A stretch of 64,000 nucleotides of DNA from Candidatus Mcinerneyibacterium aminivorans (GCA_008086245.1 VSIX01000029.1:33758-97757); one strand, 5' to 3'; shown: positions 16,634-26,799, counted from the first letter of the stretch. Numbers and translations are program-made. Notes: generated by a model from the sequence alone, not told the origin.

Positions 16634-18352
16634 ATGCTGGAAATTTTAGAAAACAAGTTAAAAAATAATTTTAAGAAAATCGTTAAGAAAGCCTATCCGG
16701 ATTTTGATAAATGGGAAACATTAAATATAGAACCTGCAACAGATTTCAAATTTGGGGATTTTCAAACTAATTTTGCAATGAAAAATTCCAATTATTTCAG
16801 GGACAATCCGAGGAATATAGCAACAAACATTATAAATAAATTTAAAAAATCTGATTTAATTGAAAATATCGAGGTGGCAGGTCCCGGGTTTATAAATATT
16901 TTTATTAAAACGGAATTTTTATCAAGTTATATAGCTAATTTAGAGAGGGAAAAATTAGATTTTTCTTTTCTGGACCAAAAAGGAAGTGTTATAATAGATT
17001 ATTCCTCCCCCAATATAGCAAAAAGAATGCATGTGGGTCATTTAAGAAGCACGGTAATTGGGGATTCAATTAAAAGAATTTATAACTTTTTAGGGTTTCA
17101 CACAGTTGCTGATAATCATCTTGGAGATTGGGGAACTCATTTTGGAAAACTAATAGTTGCATACAGAAAATGGCTGGATAAAGAAAATTATAGAAAAAAT
17201 CCAGTTAGAGAACTGGAAAGATTATACGTTAAATTCAACAGGGAAGCTGAAAAAAACAAAGAACTGAATAATGATGCAAGAAAGGAATTGAATAAACTTC
17301 AGGAGGGAAATAAAAAGAATAAAAATTTATGGAAGGAATTTGTAGAGGTTTCTCTGGGTGAATATAAAAAAATGTATAAAAAATTAAATATAGAATTTGA
17401 TACTTATCACGGGGAATCTTATTATCATGACATTATGGATGATATTATAACAATCCTTAAAGAAAAGAACATAGCAGAAAAGGATGATGGAGCATTGGTT
17501 GTTTTCTTTAATGAGGATAAGAATTTGCATCCCTGTATAGTAATGAAAAAAGATGGGTCTTATTTATATGCTACTTCGGAACTTGCAACTATTAAATATA
17601 GAATTAAAAACTACGATGTAAATAGAATGGTATATGTTACAGATGAAAGACAGAAAGATCATTTTAAACAGATATTTGAAATAGCAAGAAAAATTGGCTG
17701 GGATAAAAAATATATTCATGTTCCATTTGGATTAATGAGTTCCAAAGATGGAGTTTTTTCTTCACGGGAAGGAAATATAATTTTAATGAAAGATTTAATA
17801 AATAAAGCTTTAGAGAAGGCAAAAGAAGTTGTTGAAGAAAAAAATCCTGAACTCCCGGAGAGTGAGAAAAGAAAGATTGCTGAAACTATTGGGATTGGTG
17901 CGATAAAATATTCTGATTTAGGGCAGAACAGAAAATCCGAAATTACATTTAACTGGGATAAAATGCTTCAATTTGAGGGAAATACTTCACCATATTTACA
18001 GTATGTATATGTCAGGGTACAATCTTTATTTAAAAAAGCAAAACAGGAAGATATTAATTACAGCCTGGATTCCAAAATATATTTAAACAATCCAACAGAG
18101 AAACAAATTGCTATTAAACTTTCTCATTTTCCCAAAATAGTTATAAATGCAGCTAAATATTATAAGCCTAATATAATTGCTGATTATCTATTTGATTTAG
18201 CACAAACATATAATACTTTCTATAACTCTCTTTCAATATTGAGAGAAGATAGAGAAATAAGAGATTCAAGATTGTTGCTTTCCAAAAAGGTTGCTTATAT
18301 AATAAAAACTGGATTGAATCTTTTGGGAATAAATGTAGTAGATAAGATGTAA
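16634..18352 (+). CDS. argS: arginyl-tRNA synthetase
   Basis: Charges tRNA-Arg. The 572-residue length is normal for class I ArgRS. Residues 1-110 form the Add-1 tRNA-binding domain. The HIGH motif appears as HVGH at residues 133-136 in SSPNIAKRMHVGHLRST, which is typical for this enzyme. The KMSKS loop is degenerate (MSSKDGVFSSREGN, about residue 370), also usual for ArgRS. The C-terminal anticodon-binding DALR domain ends with GLNLLGINVVDKM. AGGAAGG lies before the start. Confidence 0.97.
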   Translation: MLEILENKLKNNFKKIVKKAYPDFDKWETLNIEPATDFKFGDFQTNFAMKNSNYFRDNPRNIATNIINKFKKSDLIENIEVAGPGFINIFIKTEFLSSYIANLEREKLDFSFLDQKGSVIIDYSSPNIAKRMHVGHLRSTVIGDSIKRIYNFLGFHTVADNHLGDWGTHFGKLIVAYRKWLDKENYRKNPVRELERLYVKFNREAEKNKELNNDARKELNKLQEGNKKNKNLWKEFVEVSLGEYKKMYKKLNIEFDTYHGESYYHDIMDDIITILKEKNIAEKDDGALVVFFNEDKNLHPCIVMKKDGSYLYATSELATIKYRIKNYDVNRMVYVTDERQKDHFKQIFEIARKIGWDKKYIHVPFGLMSSKDGVFSSREGNIILMKDLINKALEKAKEVVEEKNPELPESEKRKIAETIGIGAIKYSDLGQNRKSEITFNWDKMLQFEGNTSPYLQYVYVRVQSLFKKAKQEDINYSLDSKIYLNNPTEKQIAIKLSHFPKIVINAAKYYKPNIIADYLFDLAQTYNTFYNSLSILREDREIRDSRLLLSKKVAYIIKTGLNLLGINVVDKM

Positions 18353-18372
18353 TAAGTATTTAAAATAAATTA

Positions 18373-18400
18373 TTTACTTTAATCATGATTATTGTATAAT
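18373..18400 (+). promoter_or_regulatory. candidate promoter for the glpX-smc-ftsY gene run
   Basis: TTTACT (18373-18378) and a perfect TATAAT (18395-18400) with a 16-base spacer, 30 bases before the glpX start. From glpX onward the genes to the cation exchanger are all spaced by about 20 bases or less, so this could drive the whole run. Confidence 0.5.
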
Positions 18401-18429
18401 TTTTCTATGGAAAATGGAGGTTTAAATAA

Positions 18430-19467
18430 ATGGATAAGTATAATAAACTTGCGCGTTTGACAACAGAAAGAAATCTTGCTCTTGAAGTTGTAAGATTAAC
18501 TGAAGCTGCGGCTCTGGCTACTTATCCACATATAGGAAAGGGAAATAAAAACAAAGCAGATAAAGCAGCTACAGAGGCTATGAGAAAATCATTTGCAAAA
18601 ATATATATATCTGGGACAGTGGTGATTGGTGAAGGAGAACTTGATAATGCCCCAATGCTTTATAATGGCGAAGAAGTAGGGAGATGGGGGGAGCATGACC
18701 CGGAAGTCGATATAGCTGTAGATCCGCTTGAAGGAACTAAATTGTGTGCCAAAAATAGACCCAATGCTATTACCTGTTTGGCAATGACAGATGGTAATTT
18801 TTTAAGAGCACCTGATATGTATATGTATAAAATTGTTGTTGGCCCGGGAGCAAAGGGCAGTATAGATTTAAGTAAAGATGTTAAGGAAAATCTTATAAAC
18901 ATAGCAGAGGCAAAGAATAAACCAATAAATGATTTGAATTTAATATTACTGGAAAGAAAAAGAAATAAATATATAGTTGAAGCTGCTAGAGAACTTGACT
19001 GCAAAATTACTTATATAAGTGATGGAGATATTGCTGCATCTCTATATGCAGTACTGGACAATTCTCCAATGGATGTTTATATGGGTATAGGAGGAGCTCC
19101 CGAAGGAGTAATTACTGCTTCAGCGGTTAAAAGTGTTGAAGGTGATATGCAGGCAAGATTAGCATTTGATTTTTCAAAAGGAAATAAAGCACATATAGAT
19201 CTTGAAAAACTAAAAGTACGTGCAAAAAATATGGGCATAAACGATTTTGAAAAGATATATAATCTTGATGAACTGGTTACAGGGAATACTTTTTTTGCAG
19301 CAAGTGGTGTAACAGACGGGGAGCTGTTAAGAGGAGTTAGACAGAAACCGGGAGGATTTCAGGTTGAATCTTTGGTTATGCGCTCCAGGACGGGAACAAT
19401 TAGATGGCTGCAATCACAATATAATCTCGATAAAAGAGTCGATTATTCAAGTATACTGGAGGATTAA
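18430..19467 (+). CDS. glpX: fructose-1,6-bisphosphatase class II
   Basis: Hydrolyses fructose 1,6-bisphosphate to fructose 6-phosphate, the committed step of gluconeogenesis. The 345-residue protein shows GlpX hallmarks: GKGNKNKADKAATEAM, GEGELDNAPML and DPLEGTKL, which supply Mn2+ and phosphate ligands, and GIGGAPEGVITA further on. An organism living on amino acids needs gluconeogenesis, so the gene fits the fermentative profile seen elsewhere in the window. TGGAGG lies before the ATG. The transporter gene follows after two bases. Confidence 0.96.
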   Translation: MDKYNKLARLTTERNLALEVVRLTEAAALATYPHIGKGNKNKADKAATEAMRKSFAKIYISGTVVIGEGELDNAPMLYNGEEVGRWGEHDPEVDIAVDPLEGTKLCAKNRPNAITCLAMTDGNFLRAPDMYMYKIVVGPGAKGSIDLSKDVKENLINIAEAKNKPINDLNLILLERKRNKYIVEAARELDCKITYISDGDIAASLYAVLDNSPMDVYMGIGGAPEGVITASAVKSVEGDMQARLAFDFSKGNKAHIDLEKLKVRAKNMGINDFEKIYNLDELVTGNTFFAASGVTDGELLRGVRQKPGGFQVESLVMRSRTGTIRWLQSQYNLDKRVDYSSILED

Positions 19468-19469
19468 AA

Positions 19470-20168
19470 ATGCCGAATGAACTTTTATGGATATTATATA
19501 TACTGCTTGATTTTATCATTTCATTGATAATATTCAAATTGTTTAAAAAGGAAGGCCTATTTATAATAATAACGATTAATATAATATTATGCAATATACA
19601 GGTAATTAAATTTATTAAAATGTTCGGAATTACTACAACTCTGGGAAATTTGCTATATGGTGGGATATTCTGGGCTACAGATATGCTTTCGGAAATATAC
19701 GGCAAAAAAGAGGCTAAAAAGGGAGTATTTATAGGTTTTGTTACATTATTTACCATGACAATTATCATGTATGGTGCTACACTGTTTAAACCTGCTTCAA
19801 TTGATACTATGCATCCTCATATTGAAGCTATTTTTACTTTTTTACCGAGAATAGCTTTTGCTTCTTTAATTGCATATCTGGCAAGTCAGCTTCATGATGT
19901 GTGGGGTTTCCTTTTTTTAAAAGAGAAGACAAAGGGAAAACATCTTTGGTTGAGAAATAATGTGTCAACTATTACATCTCAGGCAATAGATTCTGTAGTT
20001 TTTACCGTTATTGCTTTTTATGGAATTGTCCCGGTAAGTGATTTTATTCAAATATTAGTTACAACATATGTTTTTAAACTCATTGTAGCAGTTTTTGATA
20101 CGCCTTTTTTATATCTTGGTAGAAGTCTTGCTGTAAAAATGGGTGAGTATTTTGATAGAGAAATTTAA
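19470..20168 (+). CDS. yhhQ: queuosine precursor transporter (YhhQ/VUT family)
   Basis: A 232-residue membrane protein of the VUT/YhhQ (COG1738) family, which imports queuosine precursors such as preQ0 or preQ1 in characterised cases. Six hydrophobic helices are visible. Family motifs are GNLLYGGIFWATDMLSEIYGKKEA in the first half and ASQLHDVWGFLFLKEKT with SQAIDSVVFTVIAF in the second. The position directly after glpX and before a zinc-ribbon gene does not point to a pathway. The substrate is inferred from the family only. Confidence 0.88.
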   Translation: MPNELLWILYILLDFIISLIIFKLFKKEGLFIIITINIILCNIQVIKFIKMFGITTTLGNLLYGGIFWATDMLSEIYGKKEAKKGVFIGFVTLFTMTIIMYGATLFKPASIDTMHPHIEAIFTFLPRIAFASLIAYLASQLHDVWGFLFLKEKTKGKHLWLRNNVSTITSQAIDSVVFTVIAFYGIVPVSDFIQILVTTYVFKLIVAVFDTPFLYLGRSLAVKMGEYFDREI

Positions 20169-20182
20169 AGTGGAGGTTGTTT

Positions 20183-20512
20183 ATGTATAAATGTAAGGAA
20201 TGTGGATATCTTCATTGGTTAGAAGAGCTACCCGAAAGATGTCCTAAATGTCTCTCAAAAGGTGAAGTTTTTGTAGAAATAGAAGAAAAAGCAGAGAATA
20301 AAATTGAAGAATCACTGTATACAAATGAGTTATTGATTGAATTAATGGATAATTTAAATAAAGTTCTCGACATTTCAGCTGAAGGGATGAATGAAAAGCT
20401 GGATGATGATTGCTATAAATTATTTACCAGAGTATATAAAAACAGTATCGAAATGATTCAGGCTGTTAAAGCAGAAATTGCAGCTCATGTAGAAGATGAT
20501 AAATGGGGATGA
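20183..20512 (+). CDS. rubredoxin-like zinc-ribbon protein
   Basis: About 109 residues. The first 25 form a rubredoxin-like metal site: CKECGY, then LPERCPKC. The remaining part is acidic and helical, with no recognised domain. Such two-part proteins may be electron carriers (iron) or zinc-stabilised adaptors; the wide spacing and acidic tail do not decide between these. TGGAGG lies just before the ATG; the in-frame TTG at 20177 lies too close to this site. Its stop codon is one base before the smc start, so it is tightly coupled to smc. Confidence 0.7.
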   Translation: MYKCKECGYLHWLEELPERCPKCLSKGEVFVEIEEKAENKIEESLYTNELLIELMDNLNKVLDISAEGMNEKLDDDCYKLFTRVYKNSIEMIQAVKAEIAAHVEDDKWG

Positions 20513-20513
20513 T

Positions 20514-23500
20514 ATGTTTATAAAACAACTGGAACTTGTGGGTTTTAAATCTTTTGCCGAAAAAACAACTGTAAATTTTTCGGATGGTATGACATGCATA
20601 GTTGGCCCGAATGGATGCGGTAAAAGCAACATTGGCGAAGCTATCAGGTGGGTATTTGGAGAACAGAGCGCAAAAAAATTAAGAGGAAGCAGCATGGATG
20701 ATTTTATTTTTAACGGTACCAACCAAAGAAAGCCGCTTAATCGAGCCGAAGTAACAATTACTTTAAATAATGAAAATAACATTTTACCTTCAGAATATAA
20801 TGATGTTACAGTTAAAAGAAGAGTTTTTTCTGATGGGCAGTCTGAATATTTTATAAACAATCAGAAGTGTAGATTGAAGGATGTTCGTAATTTAATTACT
20901 GATACAGGAATAGGAATTAGTGCTTATTCATTTATAGAACAGGGGATGATTTCTGAAATTCTATCTTCAGATCCCACGGAGAGAAGAAGAATTTTTGAAG
21001 AAGCAGCTGGTGTAATGAAATATAGAGTAAGAAAAAAAGAAACAATGAAAAAATTAACAGATACTGAAGAAAATGTAGATCGCTTAAAAGATATTATTTA
21101 TGAAGTTAAAAGGCAGAGAAGCTCACTTGAAAAACAGGTGGAAAAAGCTAAAAAATATAAAAAACTTGAGAAAAAACTTAAATCAAAAGAAATTATACAT
21201 TTTAAAATAAAAACTAAAAAACTTGAAGATAAAATTAATAAAAAAGAAAAGGTAATGGAGGGAATTGAAGATAAAATTTCAAATTTCAATACTCAAATTA
21301 CAAAATTAAAAGCAAATATGGAAGATAAGCAGCTTGTATTTATTGATAAAGAGGAAAATCTAAAGGACATTGAAAATAGTATTTATAATAAAAAGCTGAA
21401 AATGGAAAAAAAGAAAAGTGAACTCGATAATTTAATAAATCAAAGGGAGTTCTGGAAAAATGAAATTAAAACTTTAAAAGAAGAAATTAAGAACTTGAAA
21501 CAAGTAAATGAGGAAATTGAAACAAAAATATCAAGTTTTGAGAGTAAAATAAAAAAGTTAGAATTTCAAAAAGATGGCCAGGAAGATAAAATATCAGAAA
21601 AACTGGATAAAGTTGAGACTAAAAAAGAAAAACTAAAAAAAGCAGAAGAAAATTATGAGGAAAAAGTTAGCATTTTGCTTGATTTTATGAAAGATAGATC
21701 AAAATTGAGAACTGCTATTAATAATAATATTTCTGAAATTAATAATTATAAAAAAAGAAATGAATCTTTAACAAATTCAAATAAAAAAATTGAAAATTCC
21801 CTGAAAGAAAGGAAAAATGAACTTAAAAATTCAAAAAATAATTTAAAAGACATGAAAAACAAATTAGATGAACTACAAAAAGAATTAAAGGAAAATCGAA
21901 ATAAGTTAAAAGAAAAGAATGATAGCCTGGAAAGTTTAATTGAAAAAAAACAGACTAAAGAAAATAATTTGAAAAATATTGAAGCAAAATTAAGCAGCAT
22001 AGAGATGCTTGAAAAGAAAATGGAAGGTCTGAATAGAGGAACCAAGAATATTTTAAAAAATAAGGATAAATTTGATATTGATGGAATACTGGCCGATTAT
22101 ATTAATGTGGATGATGGTTTTGAAAGAATCTTTGAGAATTTGCTTTCAGAGTATATACAAATATTGATCCCCAATAATTTTAATTTTGAAAAACTAAAAT
22201 CGTTTGTAAATGATAGAAAAAATGGAGAAAAATTTATTTATTATTCGAAAAATGAAGAGAATGAACAAAATATTCATGAAGATTCAATTTTAAATTATTG
22301 TAAAATTGAGAATAAAAAACTAAAAGGTTTACTATATAATTTGCTTGGTAATGTTATTTATAAAAAAGAATATAAAAGAAAATATTTAAAGGATGGTTAC
22401 ACCCTGGTGCTGGAAGATGGGACTATTTATCATCCTAACGGATTAATTATTTATGCGGATCTTGCAAATCAGGGAATGAGTATAATTGAAAGAAAATCTT
22501 TAAAAGAAAAATATAGAGAAAAAATTGAAGATTTAAATAAACGGATTAAAAAAAGCAGTATAGAGGTGAATAGGAAAAAAGAAAAAGTTGATAAAATAAA
22601 AAATGAAAATGAGAAATTTAAAAATAAAATTACCGATAAAGAAAAACAGATCTCGGATCTCAAGAAAGATATAGGGTATTTAAAAAAGGAAATAGATAGA
22701 TTAAAGGAAGAATTAAGCATAAATGAAAAAGAGATAGAGATTAACATGAAAGAAATTAAGCAGCTGAAGAAAGATAAAAAAGAAACCGAAGAAGAACTAA
22801 AAAATTTGAACAAAAAGCAAGAGGTGAATGATAGTGAAAAAAAGGAGCTTCAATCCGAAATTAATAAGTTAAAGAAGGAAATCGATGATGAAAATAATGA
22901 GCTATCATCTTTAAAAGATAAATATTCAGATATAAAAAATGAATTAAATTCTGCAAAAAAAGATCTAAATCATCTTCAAACACGTAAAGAAAACAATATT
23001 AATAGGATTGATGATAAAACAAATAAAGTCGAGGAAGATAAGGAAAAAATAGCTAATTCGATGAAAAGGGAGGAAGACCTTAAAAAAAATATAAACAATT
23101 TAGTTAATGAGATTGATAAAAAAGAAAAAGAAAAAGTTCAATTAAATGAAAAAGTAAAAACAATTAAAGAAGAAGTGGCCGAAATAAATGAAAAAATTGA
23201 AAATATTAGAAAAAAGCTTGAAGATGAACAGATGAAAATACGTAAAAGTGAAGTAGAATATACAAAATTAACTGATGAATTGCAAAATCTTAATGAATAT
23301 ATTTATGGAAAATACGATGTAACAGAAAGTTATATAGAAAATCTAACTGTGCCTGAGGAATATGATTTTGAAAAGTACAAAAAACAAATTGAGTCTTTAA
23401 AAAGCAAAATAAAATCTCTGGGAAATATTAATATGTCGGCAATTGATGAATATGAAGAGCTGAACGAAAGATACGATTTTTTAATTTCACAAAAAGAAGA

Positions 23501-24038
23501 CCTCGATGAATCAAAAGAAAAACTGGAAAAAGCTCTTGATAAAATTGAAAATATAAGTGAAGAAAAATTTATTGATACATTTTATAAAATAAAAAATAAT
23601 TTCAAGGAAATATTCCCAGAACTGTTTAATGGAGGGAAAGCAGATATTTCACTTATCCTTGATGAAGATGAGGATGTGTTAAATTCAGGAATAGATGTAA
23701 ATGTTAAGCCTCCAGGTAAAAGATTGCAGAATATAAATCTCTTATCAGGAGGAGAAAAAGCTTTATCGGCTATAGCATTACTGTTTTCAATATTTAAGGT
23801 TAAGCCAGCTCCATTTTGTGTTTTGGATGAAATAGATGCTCCTCTGGATGATACAAATGTATCCAGATTCATCAATCTGCTTTCTGATTTTACTGATACC
23901 ACTCAATTTATTATTATTACGCATAATAAATATACAATTGAATCGGCTGATTCTCTATATGGGGTTACTATGGAAGAGCCGGGAGTTAGTTCACTTGTAT
24001 CGGTTTCAATTAAAGAATTTGAACAGGACAGGAGCTAA
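20514..24038 (+). CDS. smc: chromosome segregation protein SMC
   Basis: The core ATPase of the bacterial condensin that organises the chromosome, working with ScpA and ScpB (not in this window). The 1174-residue protein shows Walker A GPNGCGKSN (31-39), a long coiled coil, a hinge at about residues 500-650, a second coiled coil, the ABC signature LSGGEKALSAIALL (from 1077) and Walker B CVLDEIDAPLDD. The coils are very rich in Lys, Glu and Asn, like the rest of this AT-rich genome. An earlier in-frame ATG (20496) would add six residues and overlap the upstream gene; the start MFIKQLELVGFKSF is the family's normal N-terminus. Confidence 0.98.
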   Translation: MFIKQLELVGFKSFAEKTTVNFSDGMTCIVGPNGCGKSNIGEAIRWVFGEQSAKKLRGSSMDDFIFNGTNQRKPLNRAEVTITLNNENNILPSEYNDVTVKRRVFSDGQSEYFINNQKCRLKDVRNLITDTGIGISAYSFIEQGMISEILSSDPTERRRIFEEAAGVMKYRVRKKETMKKLTDTEENVDRLKDIIYEVKRQRSSLEKQVEKAKKYKKLEKKLKSKEIIHFKIKTKKLEDKINKKEKVMEGIEDKISNFNTQITKLKANMEDKQLVFIDKEENLKDIENSIYNKKLKMEKKKSELDNLINQREFWKNEIKTLKEEIKNLKQVNEEIETKISSFESKIKKLEFQKDGQEDKISEKLDKVETKKEKLKKAEENYEEKVSILLDFMKDRSKLRTAINNNISEINNYKKRNESLTNSNKKIENSLKERKNELKNSKNNLKDMKNKLDELQKELKENRNKLKEKNDSLESLIEKKQTKENNLKNIEAKLSSIEMLEKKMEGLNRGTKNILKNKDKFDIDGILADYINVDDGFERIFENLLSEYIQILIPNNFNFEKLKSFVNDRKNGEKFIYYSKNEENEQNIHEDSILNYCKIENKKLKGLLYNLLGNVIYKKEYKRKYLKDGYTLVLEDGTIYHPNGLIIYADLANQGMSIIERKSLKEKYREKIEDLNKRIKKSSIEVNRKKEKVDKIKNENEKFKNKITDKEKQISDLKKDIGYLKKEIDRLKEELSINEKEIEINMKEIKQLKKDKKETEEELKNLNKKQEVNDSEKKELQSEINKLKKEIDDENNELSSLKDKYSDIKNELNSAKKDLNHLQTRKENNINRIDDKTNKVEEDKEKIANSMKREEDLKKNINNLVNEIDKKEKEKVQLNEKVKTIKEEVAEINEKIENIRKKLEDEQMKIRKSEVEYTKLTDELQNLNEYIYGKYDVTESYIENLTVPEEYDFEKYKKQIESLKSKIKSLGNINMSAIDEYEELNERYDFLISQKEDLDESKEKLEKALDKIENISEEKFIDTFYKIKNNFKEIFPELFNGGKADISLILDEDEDVLNSGIDVNVKPPGKRLQNINLLSGGEKALSAIALLFSIFKVKPAPFCVLDEIDAPLDDTNVSRFINLLSDFTDTTQFIIITHNKYTIESADSLYGVTMEEPGVSSLVSVSIKEFEQDRS

Positions 24039-24039
24039 A

Positions 24040-24939
24040 ATGGCTGATATTTTTGATAAATATAAGAAGGGATTTGAGAAAACAAAACAGGGTTTGTTTG
24101 GAAAATTTATTAGTTCTATAACCAAATCTAAATCTTTAAATGAAGATTTAGTTGAAGAAGTTGAGAATCTTTTACTTGGCGCTGATCTCGGATATGAGGT
24201 AGTTAGTGAAATAATTAAAGAAGTAAAAAGTCAGGCAGAAAGCAATAAAGAATTAGAAGTATTGTTCAAGGATAGTCTTTATAAAATCTTAAAAGGAAAA
24301 AATCGCGAGTTATCCAAAGGTGATGATTTAACAGTTTATCTATTTGTTGGTGTAAATGGGGTGGGCAAAACTACAACCATTTCAAAACTGGGCAATATGT
24401 TAAATAAGCAGGGAGAAAAGGTTCTTTTGGCAGCAGGAGATACATATAGAGCCGCCGGCGGGGAACAGCTAGCTGAGTGGGGAGATAAGCTTGGTCTAAG
24501 GGTAATCTCTCAAAAAAGAGGAGCAGATGCTGCAGCTTTAGTGTATGATGCAATTGATTCTGCTATATCCAACAACTATGATTATTTATTAATTGATTCG
24601 GCCGGTAGACTTCATACAAAGAAAAATTTGATGGAGGAACTTGTTAAGATAAATAAAACTATTGAAAAGAAATTGAATCATAGAGCCGATGAAAACATTT
24701 TGGTTCTTGATGCTACTACAGGACAAAATGCCATAAAACAGGTTAAACGATTTCATCAAAAAATTAATATCGACAGCATAATAATTGCAAAAATGGATGG
24801 AACCGCAAAGGGAGGAATCATCTTTCCAATTGAGAAAAAATACAATATCCCTATTAAATATGTTGGACTTGGAGAAGGCAAAGAAGATCTTCAACAATTT
24901 GATCCACAGATATATATTCAAACGTTATTTGAGGAGTGA
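24040..24939 (+). CDS. ftsY: signal recognition particle receptor FtsY
   Basis: Membrane-associated GTPase that receives ribosome-SRP complexes and delivers proteins to SecYEG. From this ATG it is 299 residues, close to the minimal FtsY without the long acidic A domain. The P-loop GVNGVGKTTT begins at residue 104; DSAGRLHTKKNLMEEL is the G3 region. The G4 motif reads AKMD instead of the usual TKLD. A longer frame reaches back to 23836, but this lies inside smc, and CAGGAG just before 24040 plus the family N-terminus favour this start. It begins one base after the smc stop. Confidence 0.97.
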   Translation: MADIFDKYKKGFEKTKQGLFGKFISSITKSKSLNEDLVEEVENLLLGADLGYEVVSEIIKEVKSQAESNKELEVLFKDSLYKILKGKNRELSKGDDLTVYLFVGVNGVGKTTTISKLGNMLNKQGEKVLLAAGDTYRAAGGEQLAEWGDKLGLRVISQKRGADAAALVYDAIDSAISNNYDYLLIDSAGRLHTKKNLMEELVKINKTIEKKLNHRADENILVLDATTGQNAIKQVKRFHQKINIDSIIIAKMDGTAKGGIIFPIEKKYNIPIKYVGLGEGKEDLQQFDPQIYIQTLFEE

Positions 24940-24942
24940 TTT

Positions 24943-25746
24943 ATGTTATTTCCCTACAAAAGAAAAGGAAAGATGGGATTAGCTCTATCTTCAGGGGCAG
25001 CTCATGGTCTGGCCCATATCGGGGTATTGAAGGTTATGGAAAAAAACGGTATAAATTTCGATTATATATGCGGTTCAAGCGTTGGTGCAATTATAGGAGC
25101 GCTGTGGGCCGAAGGGTATACATCTGGAGAGATTTATCAGATTGCTAAAAGAATGAACTGGAAAAAGATTGTAAAAATAACAATTCCTAAAAGAGGATTT
25201 TTCTCAATAGAAGGTCTTGAAAAAATTATAAAAGAATATATACCCCATAACAGATTTGGTGGATTAAAAAAGAAATTTGGATGTGTGGCTACAAGCTTAA
25301 AATCTGAAAAACCAATTTATTTTACAGAGGGTGATTTGGCAAAAAAAATAGCCGCAAGCTGTGCTATACCTGTTATTTTCAAACCGATACAAATTAATGG
25401 AGAATATTGTATTGATGGTGGTTTTATTGAAAACACACCAGCTACACTCGCTAGAACACTAGGAGCAGATAGTGTAGTTGGAGTAAGATTAAATAAACAT
25501 TACCAATTTACTACCAAACCGGATAGTATAATTAAAATACTATTACAAACTATTAAAATCATGTCTCCTTCAGAAAAGTTTTCAAAATATATTGATAGAG
25601 GCGATGTTGTTATTAATCCTAAAATAAGAGAAATTGACTATGACGGTCTTGATAGGATTGATAAATTGGTGGAACTGGGCAAACAGGCTGCTCAGCAAAA
25701 AATAAAAAATATAAACGGAAAGTTTTTATTAAAAAAGGATAGGTAA
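24943..25746 (+). CDS. patatin-like phospholipase (RssA type)
   Basis: A 267-residue serine lipid acyl hydrolase homologue. The nucleophile motif is GSSVG (about residues 45-49) and the catalytic Asp is in DGG (about residue 152), giving the Ser-Asp dyad of patatins. The oxyanion region reads SSGAAHGLAHIG in place of the usual Gly-rich loop. No signal peptide or membrane anchor is seen, so it is probably cytoplasmic or peripherally bound. The substrate is not known; candidates are membrane phospholipids or acyl-thioesters. It lies 3 bases after ftsY and directly abuts the next gene. Confidence 0.88.
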   Translation: MLFPYKRKGKMGLALSSGAAHGLAHIGVLKVMEKNGINFDYICGSSVGAIIGALWAEGYTSGEIYQIAKRMNWKKIVKITIPKRGFFSIEGLEKIIKEYIPHNRFGGLKKKFGCVATSLKSEKPIYFTEGDLAKKIAASCAIPVIFKPIQINGEYCIDGGFIENTPATLARTLGADSVVGVRLNKHYQFTTKPDSIIKILLQTIKIMSPSEKFSKYIDRGDVVINPKIREIDYDGLDRIDKLVELGKQAAQQKIKNINGKFLLKKDR

Positions 25747-26715
25747 ATGTATATAGGTTTTACAGTTTGTGCTTTGATAATTGTTGTAGCTGGCTGGTAT
25801 CTAGCATATTATGGGGATATTATAGCAGAAAAAAGCGGTCTGGGCCGGAGTTTTATTGGTTTAATAGGAGTTGCTGCTATAACCTCTCTGCCCGAATTAA
25901 TTACTACCACCTCTGCTGTAGTTCTTAGAGATGCTCCCGAATTAGCTTTTAGCAATGTATTTGGCAGTAATATGTTTAATATACTAATCGTGGCAATTCT
26001 TGAAATATTTATTATTCGAAAACCGTTTTTGTATCTTGTTTCTAAAAAAAACATAGCAACTATTGGATTTATATTTTTAGCTACTTTTAGTGTTCTTTTG
26101 GGGTTTGAGGGATATAGTTTTGAAATCAGGTGGATAAGTTTTAATTCAATTTTAATACTTATAATTTATCTGGCAGCCATGTATACTGGTTTTAAAAATT
26201 CAAAAGATGATGAAGAGATAACAGACCTTTATGGTGATAAAAATTTAAAAAAAGCCATTTATTTATTTATTATTCTCGGAATAATTATAATAATTTCCGG
26301 AACTTTTGGAACTATTTTTGCAGATGAAATTGCTGTTGAAACGGGATTGGGAAGAACATTTGTAGGCGGGTTGTTCCTGGCAGTTATGACATCTCTACCC
26401 GAATTAATAACAGGTCTTTCGGCGATAAAATTAAAGGCCTATAATATGATTGTGGGAAATCTATTGGGATCAAATATGTTCAATATAGCAATACTGTTTA
26501 TTTGCGATATTGTATATGCTGATGAATCAATATTCTTGAATTTAAAACAAACCCAATTTTTGCCGGTTGTATTTTCCTTAATTTTGCTAAGTTTAATGTT
26601 GATTGGAATGATTAGAAATAAAGAATCTTATTTGTTTAAAAAGAAGGTTCATCTTGAAACTATTTTTATCCTTTTATTTTACATACTGGGAATTTTTTTG
26701 ATTTACAAATTATAA
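25747..26715 (+). CDS. Ca2+/cation antiporter of the CaCA (YrbG) family
   Basis: A 322-residue inner-membrane exchanger with about ten helices in two homologous halves, the product of an internal duplication. The two alpha repeats, which form the ion site, are seen as AAITSLPELITTTSAV with NVFGSNMFNI (first half) and AVMTSLPELITGLSAI with NLLGSNMFNIAI (second half). The Glu residues in each SLPEL are the expected cation ligands. Members exchange Na+ or H+ for Ca2+; the exact ions cannot be told. The start codon follows the patatin stop with no gap. No terminator is obvious after it. Confidence 0.92.
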   Translation: MYIGFTVCALIIVVAGWYLAYYGDIIAEKSGLGRSFIGLIGVAAITSLPELITTTSAVVLRDAPELAFSNVFGSNMFNILIVAILEIFIIRKPFLYLVSKKNIATIGFIFLATFSVLLGFEGYSFEIRWISFNSILILIIYLAAMYTGFKNSKDDEEITDLYGDKNLKKAIYLFIILGIIIIISGTFGTIFADEIAVETGLGRTFVGGLFLAVMTSLPELITGLSAIKLKAYNMIVGNLLGSNMFNIAILFICDIVYADESIFLNLKQTQFLPVVFSLILLSLMLIGMIRNKESYLFKKKVHLETIFILLFYILGIFLIYKL

Positions 26716-26771
26716 AAATTAACTCATTTTCTTTTTTAACTGTTAATTTAAATCTGATTCTTTAAAAAATC

Positions 26772-26799
26772 TTGAACTCATAATATAATATAGTATTAT
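26772..26799 (+). promoter_or_regulatory. candidate promoter for the cvpA-alaX genes
   Basis: TTGAAC (26772-26777) and TATTAT (26794-26799), spacer 16. The leader of about 100 bases contains an AT-only inverted repeat with 9-bp arms (26836-26844 with 26850-26858), which could be an operator or a weak hairpin. Confidence 0.4.

Noticed and set aside
20183-20512. True rubredoxin
   Set aside because: Cys spacing at the first site fits, but the rest of the rubredoxin fold is absent and an unrelated acidic helical domain follows.
21746-22813. Minus-strand ORFs within smc
   Set aside because: Shadows of the Lys/Glu/Asn-rich coiled coil, which reads as Phe/Leu/Ser on the other strand.
23836-24039. 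N-terminal extension of FtsY
   Set aside because: It lies entirely inside smc in another frame and has an unrelated composition; 24040 has a ribosome site and the normal N-terminus.
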